Assembly: GCF_019904155.1 (NCBI RefSeq)
Contig: NZ_JAHCMB010000026.1
Span: 1 to 64,000, forward strand
Source of the DNA: Paenibacillus sinensis
GTDB taxonomy: Bacteria; Bacillota; Bacilli; Paenibacillales; Paenibacillaceae
DNA length: 64,000 nucleotides
Direction of reading: 5' to 3'
Positions 59,429 through 64,000 of this stretch are shown piece by piece. Within the stretch, counting starts at the first letter, position 1, and every line of letters starts with the position of its first letter. Under the pieces are notes generated by a model. That model ran no database searches and had not been told where the DNA came from. It saw only the letters and a list, made by a program, of their open reading frames with translations. A program made the translations under genes and the position numbers.

Positions 59429-60925
59429 ATGAAACCTACTGTACCCGGCGCTGCGGCCGCCGAAGAGAGCTTCTCTCTAAAAGCAATTATTCCGCCGCTG
59501 CTGGCGATTATTGTCGGCATGATTATGGTTATTCTGGACAGCACCGTTGTCAACGTAGCCATCCCCGCTCTGGTGGATTATTTCGATACCAGCCTCAAAA
59601 CCGTCCAATGGACGATAACAGGTTATACGCTCGCCCTGTCTGCCGTCATTCCGCTGGCTGGCTGGATGAGCGACCGGTTCGGCGCCCGCCGGGTGTTCCT
59701 GGGCACTATTGTAATGTTTATCGTCGGCTCCGTGCTGTGTTCCATTGCCCAGAGTTCGACGCAGCTGATTATCTTCCGGATTATTCAGGGTCTTGGCGGC
59801 GGTATGGTCGCCCCGATCGGTATGGCGATGGTGTTCCGGCTGGCACCGCCTGAGCGCAGAGGTTCGATCATGGGCATGCTCGGTATTCCGATGCTGCTGG
59901 CGCCTGCGCTGGGTCCGGTGCTGTCGGGTTGGCTGATCGAATATGCAAGCTGGCACTGGATCTTCCTGATCAATCTGCCAATCGGTATTCTGGCCGTCGT
60001 GCTGGGTATCAAATATCTGCCCGTTACCGAACGGCATGAGACGCCGCATCTGGACTTGCTGGGCATGATTCTCGCTCCGATCGCGTTTGCGATGCTGGCC
60101 TACGGTGTCAACGAGGGGGGCACGGATGGCTGGTCAACGACTGGCGCTATCACGGGCCTTGTCGTCGGCGGCGTGGCGCTGCTGCTCTTTATTCTTGTAG
60201 AACTGATGCAAAAGAACCCGCTGCTGGAGCTGCGCGTCTTCGGCTCCTCGCATTTCACCCGGGGCATTTTGCTGGCCTGGATTACACAGGCTGCCTTGTT
60301 CGGCTCCATGCTGTTCGTGCCGCTGTACTTGCAGCAGGTGCGCAACTATACGCCGCTTGAGACCGGACTTATCCTTCTGCCGCAGGCGCTGGCTTCCGGA
60401 ATCGGGATGCCGCTTGGCGGTAGATTGTTCGACAAGATCGGCGCCCGGCCGCTGGCCTTTGTCGGGCTGATCATCATTTCCAGCGGCTTGTTCCTCCTGT
60501 CGGGAATTACGGCTGATACCAGTCTCCCGCATGTTATGCTGTGTCTGGGCATGATGGGGCTCGGGATGGGTCTGACGATGATGCCGGTGAACACCCATGT
60601 GTTGAACTCGGCTCCCCGCCATCTGGTTGGGCGCGTTACACCGCTGACGACAGCGGCTCAGCAAGTAGTGGTCTCGTTCGCCGTCGCCGGTATGACCGGC
60701 TACCTGACTTCGCGGATTACCACGCATATGTCGGAGATTGGCAAGGCCGGCAATCCTCTGGTTGCCGCTTCGCAGGGCTTCGACGATGTATTCTTCTTCA
60801 CAGCCTGTATCGCCGTGGCAGGCGTGCTGTTCAGCCTGCTGCTGCGCAGACCCGACTCCGCAGGCGGAAAATCCGGTAAGGCCGCTGCGCCTTCCTCTGA
60901 AGCTGCTTCAATGATGGGACATTAA
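59429..60925 (+). CDS. DHA2 family (EmrB/QacA-type) MFS efflux protein
   Basis: This 498-residue, 14-helix drug:H+ antiporter has motif A GWMSDRFGARRVF, motif D1 in helix 1 (ILDSTVVNVAIPAL) and motif C GIPMLLAPALGPVLSGWL in helix 5. It should export lipophilic or cationic drugs. GGAGATGG precedes the start. It is co-transcribed with tetR; the next gene, a nitroreductase, follows two hairpins. Confidence 0.92.
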   Translation: MKPTVPGAAAAEESFSLKAIIPPLLAIIVGMIMVILDSTVVNVAIPALVDYFDTSLKTVQWTITGYTLALSAVIPLAGWMSDRFGARRVFLGTIVMFIVGSVLCSIAQSSTQLIIFRIIQGLGGGMVAPIGMAMVFRLAPPERRGSIMGMLGIPMLLAPALGPVLSGWLIEYASWHWIFLINLPIGILAVVLGIKYLPVTERHETPHLDLLGMILAPIAFAMLAYGVNEGGTDGWSTTGAITGLVVGGVALLLFILVELMQKNPLLELRVFGSSHFTRGILLAWITQAALFGSMLFVPLYLQQVRNYTPLETGLILLPQALASGIGMPLGGRLFDKIGARPLAFVGLIIISSGLFLLSGITADTSLPHVMLCLGMMGLGMGLTMMPVNTHVLNSAPRHLVGRVTPLTTAAQQVVVSFAVAGMTGYLTSRITTHMSEIGKAGNPLVAASQGFDDVFFFTACIAVAGVLFSLLLRRPDSAGGKSGKAAAPSSEAASMMGH

Positions 60926-60936
60926 TTGTAAGATGA

Positions 60937-60983
60937 GCACGGAAATGCCGTGCAGCTGGCTGCCGAGAATTCTCGGCAGCCAG
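60937..60983 (+). terminator. Two hairpins after the efflux gene
   Basis: GCACGG/CCGTGC (60937-60953) and a fully palindromic 28-nt stem (60956-60983, CTGGCTGCCGAGA and complement) follow the stop codon; no T run is present. Confidence 0.6.
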
Positions 60984-61029
60984 TTGCATCGCATATGAAT
61001 TTACACAGACCGATGTAACCATTAAAGTG

Positions 61030-61045
61030 TTATTATGGGTAATAA
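61030..61045. promoter_or_regulatory. Palindrome before the nitroreductase gene
   Basis: TTATTATGGGTAATAA is a perfect 6+4+6 inverted repeat overlapping an extended -10 candidate (TGTTATTAT), 28 bp before the start codon. It is a candidate operator. Confidence 0.4.
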
Positions 61046-61073
61046 ATACAGCAAACTTCAAGGAGGAGAAATC

Positions 61074-61730
61074 ATGTCCGATTCACAATCGTCCCAAGTC
61101 TCGGAGGAACAACGGTTTGTTGATCTCATCAAGAGCCGCCGATCCGTACGCAATTATGATTCTCAGACCAGAGTTCCGCGGGAAGTTCTGACCGAAATCT
61201 TGCAGCAAGCTGCGCTGGCTCCTTCGGCCGCCAACCTGCAGCCTTGGCGATTTCTTGTTATCGACACGCCTGAACTCCAACAAAAGCTGCTTCCGATTGC
61301 GTTCAATCAACAGCAGATAGTTGAAGCTTCGGCGGTAATCGCCGTTCTTGGGGACTTGGAAAGCGTCAGCCTGGCCGGGAAGATTTATGGTCAAGCGGCA
61401 GAAGCGGGATATATGTCAGCGGATACGGCTAAGTCCTTCACCGAACGCTATACCGGGATGTATTCCAATATGTCATCTCAAGACATCCGTCAAATTGTTG
61501 TTAACGACTGCGGAATGGCATCCATGCAGTTCATGCTTGCCGCACGTGCCAAAGGCTATGATACGGTACCGATGGGAGGATATGACAAGGCGGCTTTCGT
61601 GGAGGCTTTTAACATACCTGAACGATATATTCCCATTATACTGATCGCATTCGGCAAAGCTGCACAGCCCGGACATCCAACGGTGAGATTGCCATTCGAA
61701 GATTTAGTCTTCTTCAACGAAATCCTTTAG
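61074..61730 (+). CDS. Nitroreductase family protein
   Basis: This 218-residue FMN-dependent oxidoreductase has an N-terminal RRSVRNYD (FMN phosphate contact), APSAANLQPWRFLV, and a C-terminal LIAFGKAAQPGHPTVR typical of the family. It reduces nitro or quinone compounds with NAD(P)H. The start at 61074 follows AAGGAGGAG. The G/C balance and codon use are lower than in the efflux gene. Together with tetR and the efflux gene it suggests a xenobiotic-response group placed between the two tRNA pairs. Confidence 0.9.
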   Translation: MSDSQSSQVSEEQRFVDLIKSRRSVRNYDSQTRVPREVLTEILQQAALAPSAANLQPWRFLVIDTPELQQKLLPIAFNQQQIVEASAVIAVLGDLESVSLAGKIYGQAAEAGYMSADTAKSFTERYTGMYSNMSSQDIRQIVVNDCGMASMQFMLAARAKGYDTVPMGGYDKAAFVEAFNIPERYIPIILIAFGKAAQPGHPTVRLPFEDLVFFNEIL

Positions 61731-61795
61731 TCCTAAGCGTTCCGGGATAGAGAGTGGCATTATCTCAGCAGAACGACATCACGAGGAAAAAAGTG

Positions 61796-61824
61796 TTGCA
61801 TTCTCTCCCGGAACGCTGTATAAT
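61796..61824 (+). promoter_or_regulatory. Promoter of the second tRNA pair
   Basis: TTGCAT (61796-61801) and TATAAT (61819-61824) are 17 bp apart. It is unrelated in sequence to the first tRNA promoter. Confidence 0.8.
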
Positions 61825-61868
61825 ATTTTCTTGTGAGTGACTTGTTTCTACTCTATAAAAATACGTTT

Positions 61869-61944
61869 GGGGCCTTAGCTCAGCTGGGAGAGCGCATCGC
61901 TGGCAGCGATGAGGTCAGGGGTTCGATCCCCCTAGGCTCCACCA
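61869..61944 (+). tRNA. tRNA-Ala (GGC), second copy
   Basis: It is identical over 76 nt to the tRNA at 58355-58430, with encoded CCA and anticodon loop CTGGCAG. Confidence 0.96.
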
Positions 61945-61952
61945 AATATTAT

Positions 61953-62025
61953 GGACTCTTAGCTCAGTTGGTAGAGCATTCGACTCTTAATCGACAGGTC
62001 CAGGGTTCGAGCCCCTGAGAGTCCA
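61953..62025 (+). tRNA. tRNA-Lys (CTT), second copy
   Basis: It differs from 58437-58509 by a single D-loop base (CAGTTGG for CAGCTGG); the anticodon loop CTCTTAA is unchanged. Confidence 0.94.
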
Positions 62026-62034
62026 TCACGGAAG

Positions 62035-62058
62035 AAACGGCAGAGATGCCGTTTTTTT
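62035..62058 (+). terminator. Terminator of the second tRNA pair
   Basis: AAACGGCA and TGCCGTTT pair around GAGA with seven Ts. The core matches the terminator at 58514-58547, showing the duplication extends past the tRNAs. Confidence 0.9.
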
Positions 62059-62101
62059 GTTGTTAATATGTAGAGTGTGTGCCGAGAGAGGAGTGCTGAG
62101 G

Positions 62102-63322
62102 ATGGAACTGGATTTTGCGAATAAGAGGGTGTCGATCATAAAAAATGTGTATACAGTGGCCGGCAGAATGCTCGTGCAAAGAATCATTATTGCCTTCTCC
62201 TTCTTCTCCATATTGGCCACCATTCTTGATGACTATTCGGCGGATTTCCCATCCATGCTGCTCCTTGGCTTTCTTGCTGTACTTTCAGTAGTGAATGATT
62301 TCACTAGGGGCAAGTTTATGAAGCACACCAGGGTCTTGTGGAATGTATCCTTCATCTTCAGCAATATATTGGCTGGCTTGCTGCTGTTCAAGGTTTACTG
62401 CATAGGCGCAGAAATCTACATTATTATGTTGCTTATAGAAATCATGGTGAGCGCAAGAACAATTCCTGTGTATTTATTGTGCCTGCATTTTTCTGTTTTC
62501 ACAGCTTCTCTGATAGCTGGCCATGCTACCCTCAAAGAAATCCTGTCTTCCTATCTAATTATAATCTCCATCGTCTATCTGTTCCGAAATGTATTGATTG
62601 AAAAAGCGAGAACCCAAGCGCTAAATCAAGAATTACAACATGCCAATGCCACACTCCAGGAGTACTCGGATCAAATTCAAGAGCTTACCCTCTCTCAAGA
62701 AAGAACGAGGATTGCCCAGGAGCTTCATGATTCACTGGGACATTATCTGATCGCCCTTAATATGAATCTTGAGTACGCCGGTTCAATCGTGGAGGTGGAG
62801 CCGGATAAGGCCAAGCTCGCCATAGACAAATCCCGTCAGCTGTCCAAGGAATGCATCGCGGATCTTCGGAAGACGGTTGTTCTTCTGAGTGAAGAGCGAG
62901 CTTCCAGGGCACTCCTTCAGTCCCTTCATGAGATATTCGGCAACTTTCGGGAGACGAATCGGATTCAGTTTGAACTTAACATGGATGAAGATATTGAAGA
63001 TGTGGATTCTGAGATCAAAGCTTGTATTTACAAAACGGTCCAGGAGTCTATCACCAATGGCATCAAGCATGGGGAGGCCACATCCTTCTCCATTGACATC
63101 CATAAATATGCCGATCATATTTCCTTGCTCATTCATAATAATGGAGCAGATTGCAGAGAGATCATTAAATCGAAAGGGGTTCAAGGCATTGAGGACAGGA
63201 TTAAGGCGCTCGGCGGAAAAGTTGTTTTTTACTCAGGTGAATCTTCAGGATTTAGCGTTGAGGCGAGTATTCCTAAAATTGCTGTAGATTTTGAGGTCAA
63301 CAAGGAGGCACATCCATGGTAA
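62102..63322 (+). CDS. NarL-type sensor histidine kinase
   Basis: This 406-residue membrane kinase has about six N-terminal helices (20-160), a short coiled coil (165-200), the HisKA_3 phosphoacceptor H209 in AQELHDSLGHYL, and a HATPase domain (about 290-395; N-box ESITNGIKHG, then KGVQGIEDRIKALGG). The membrane part is a multi-helix sensor of unknown ligand, like DesK or LiaS relatives. The start at 62102 follows GAGAGGAG; an earlier in-frame ATG overlaps the tRNA terminator region. It overlaps the regulator gene by 7 nt. Confidence 0.88.
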   Translation: MELDFANKRVSIIKNVYTVAGRMLVQRIIIAFSFFSILATILDDYSADFPSMLLLGFLAVLSVVNDFTRGKFMKHTRVLWNVSFIFSNILAGLLLFKVYCIGAEIYIIMLLIEIMVSARTIPVYLLCLHFSVFTASLIAGHATLKEILSSYLIIISIVYLFRNVLIEKARTQALNQELQHANATLQEYSDQIQELTLSQERTRIAQELHDSLGHYLIALNMNLEYAGSIVEVEPDKAKLAIDKSRQLSKECIADLRKTVVLLSEERASRALLQSLHEIFGNFRETNRIQFELNMDEDIEDVDSEIKACIYKTVQESITNGIKHGEATSFSIDIHKYADHISLLIHNNGADCREIIKSKGVQGIEDRIKALGGKVVFYSGESSGFSVEASIPKIAVDFEVNKEAHPW

Positions 63323-63963
63323 ATATTATAATAGTGGATGATCAGCAAATTGTTCGGGAAGGCTTGAAGATGATTCTTAGCCTCCATGATGAGGTCAAAG
63401 TTGTCGGTGAGGCTTCCAACGGAGAAGAGGCATTGGAGCTTCTCGCATACACCTCTCCTGAGGTTGTTCTAATGGATATTAAAATGCCGGTGATGAACGG
63501 AATCGATGCTACAAAATTGGTGAAGGCGAAATACCCTGAGATCAAGGTTATCATTCTTACTACTTTTAATGATCGCGAGTATATTTTTACAGGTCTCAAG
63601 AATGGTGCGGACGGTTATATTCTTAAGGATTCCGGCTCCCGGGAGATCATGGATTCGATTAGAACCGCTTGTGAGGGCAACATCCTGCTGAATCCCAAGA
63701 TTACACGGGAAGTCGTGAACGCACTGAATATTGTGAATTATGCGGGCAGCGAGAGCTTGCCGAATGAGCAGATTCTGGAGCTGCTTACGCCGCGTGAGCT
63801 TGAGGTTGCCAAATGCATCATGAAAGGCAAGAGCAATAAAGAGATCAGCACTGAACTGTTTATTACAGAAGGCACGGTCAAAAATTATGTCTCACGCATG
63901 CTGGAGAAGCTCGAACTGAAGAATAGAACGGAACTAACGCTGTGCCTGCAAAAATCACTATAA
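63316..63963 (+). CDS. NarL/LuxR-family response regulator
   Basis: This 215-residue regulator has a receiver domain (1-120, D54 in VLMDIKMPV, K near 105 in YILKDSG) and a LuxR-type helix-turn-helix (about 150-210, LTPRELEVAKCIMKG and ITEGTVKNYVSRMLEKL). It is the partner of the kinase gene it overlaps. The target genes are not in the window; in Firmicutes such pairs often control a neighbouring ABC transporter that may lie to the right. Confidence 0.92.
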   Translation: MVNIIIVDDQQIVREGLKMILSLHDEVKVVGEASNGEEALELLAYTSPEVVLMDIKMPVMNGIDATKLVKAKYPEIKVIILTTFNDREYIFTGLKNGADGYILKDSGSREIMDSIRTACEGNILLNPKITREVVNALNIVNYAGSESLPNEQILELLTPRELEVAKCIMKGKSNKEISTELFITEGTVKNYVSRMLEKLELKNRTELTLCLQKSL

Positions 63964-63977
63964 TCCTGCGGAGCCTT

Positions 63978-63994
63978 GTAAGTTTACAACTTAC
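63978..63994. other. Dyad at the right edge
   Basis: GTAAGTTTACAACTTAC is a perfect 7+3+7 inverted repeat 15 bp after the regulator stop. It could be an operator for a gene beyond the window or a weak hairpin. Confidence 0.4.
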
Positions 63995-64000
63995 CTTCCG

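Noticed and set aside
61833..62018. Short plus-strand frame across the second tRNA pair
   Set aside because: It is a translation of tRNA-Ala and tRNA-Lys, a well-known spurious protein type.
1..64000. CRISPR arrays, insertion sequences, prophage genes and rRNA
   Set aside because: No regularly spaced identical repeats, transposase, integrase, phage structural genes or rRNA segments were recognised on reading both strands.

Overview
The window is a 64 kb chromosomal stretch from an endospore-forming Firmicute, most likely Paenibacillus or a close relative. The evidence is abrB, an alpha/beta-type SASP gene, ytrH/ytrI, ytvI, ytaF, YheC/YheD-type spore-coat ATP-grasp genes, a full accDA locus, citZ-icd and a phoPR/polA/mutM/ytaF/coaE/nrdR run known from Bacillus relatives. 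GC content looks moderately high (mid 50s percent), Shine-Dalgarno sites are strong (AAGGAGG) and TTG/GTG starts are common. No genus-level assignment can be proven from the sequence alone, and no phage, transposase, CRISPR array or rRNA gene was seen.

Layout. 0.2-3.3 kb: abrB with candidate Spo0A boxes, a PadR regulator with a YhgE/DUF3533-type membrane protein, and a HAD hydrolase. 3.4-10.2 kb: a minus-strand operon of five YheC/YheD-family ATP-grasp genes, divergent from a YheA/YlbF-like gene. 10.3-14.6 kb: a tubby/LURP-one-like protein, two small membrane or secreted proteins, a leucine-rich-repeat protein and ytoI. 14.6-19.1 kb: a polysaccharide cassette (pyruvyl transferase, flippase, GT2) at the place where ytpI-nrnA would be expected. 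19.2-28.7 kb: ytrI/ytrH, dnaE, pgpA-like, a small protein, accD-accA and pyk (no pfkA). 28.8-33 kb: a G1-type peptidase, MFS, thioesterase, fxsA and ytvI. 33.2-36.5 kb: citZ-icd (no mdh) and a small membrane protein. 36.7-41.8 kb: a stress-type SDR, then a TPP-riboswitch-controlled thiamine-thiazole operon (tenI-thiS-thiF-thiG-thiH). 41.9-43.5 kb: class I fumarase. 43.9-49.7 kb: a phosphate-response locus in the order kinase-regulator, a cytosolic CBS/chemoreceptor-like protein, pstB and phoU, with PhoP boxes before phoP and pstB. 49.7-58.2 kb: a CdsA-like enzyme, a papain-like hydrolase, polA, mutM, ytaF, coaE, a lytic transglycosylase, a SASP gene and nrdR. 58.3-62.1 kb: two near-identical tRNA-Ala/tRNA-Lys pairs flanking a TetR/DHA2 efflux/nitroreductase group. 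62.1-64 kb: a NarL-type two-component system.

How the genes work together. Much of the window is core metabolism (fatty-acid initiation, pyruvate kinase, TCA entry, thiamine thiazole, fumarase) and DNA replication or repair (dnaE, polA, mutM, nrdR), mixed with sporulation genes. Regulation can be read directly in several places: a TPP riboswitch plus terminator for thi, a near-consensus cre site downstream of the citZ promoter, 11-bp-spaced PhoP boxes with identical geometry at phoP and pstB, a sigma-E-like promoter for ytrH, a sigma-G-like promoter for the SASP gene and an operator array at tetR.

The most unusual features are the five-member YheC/YheD array, the chemoreceptor-like gene inside the Pho locus, a sharply bounded 57-bp repeat present twice in inverted orientation, a very GC-rich low-complexity insertion in DnaE, the duplicated tRNA pair, and the gaps where nrnA, pfkA and mdh normally sit.
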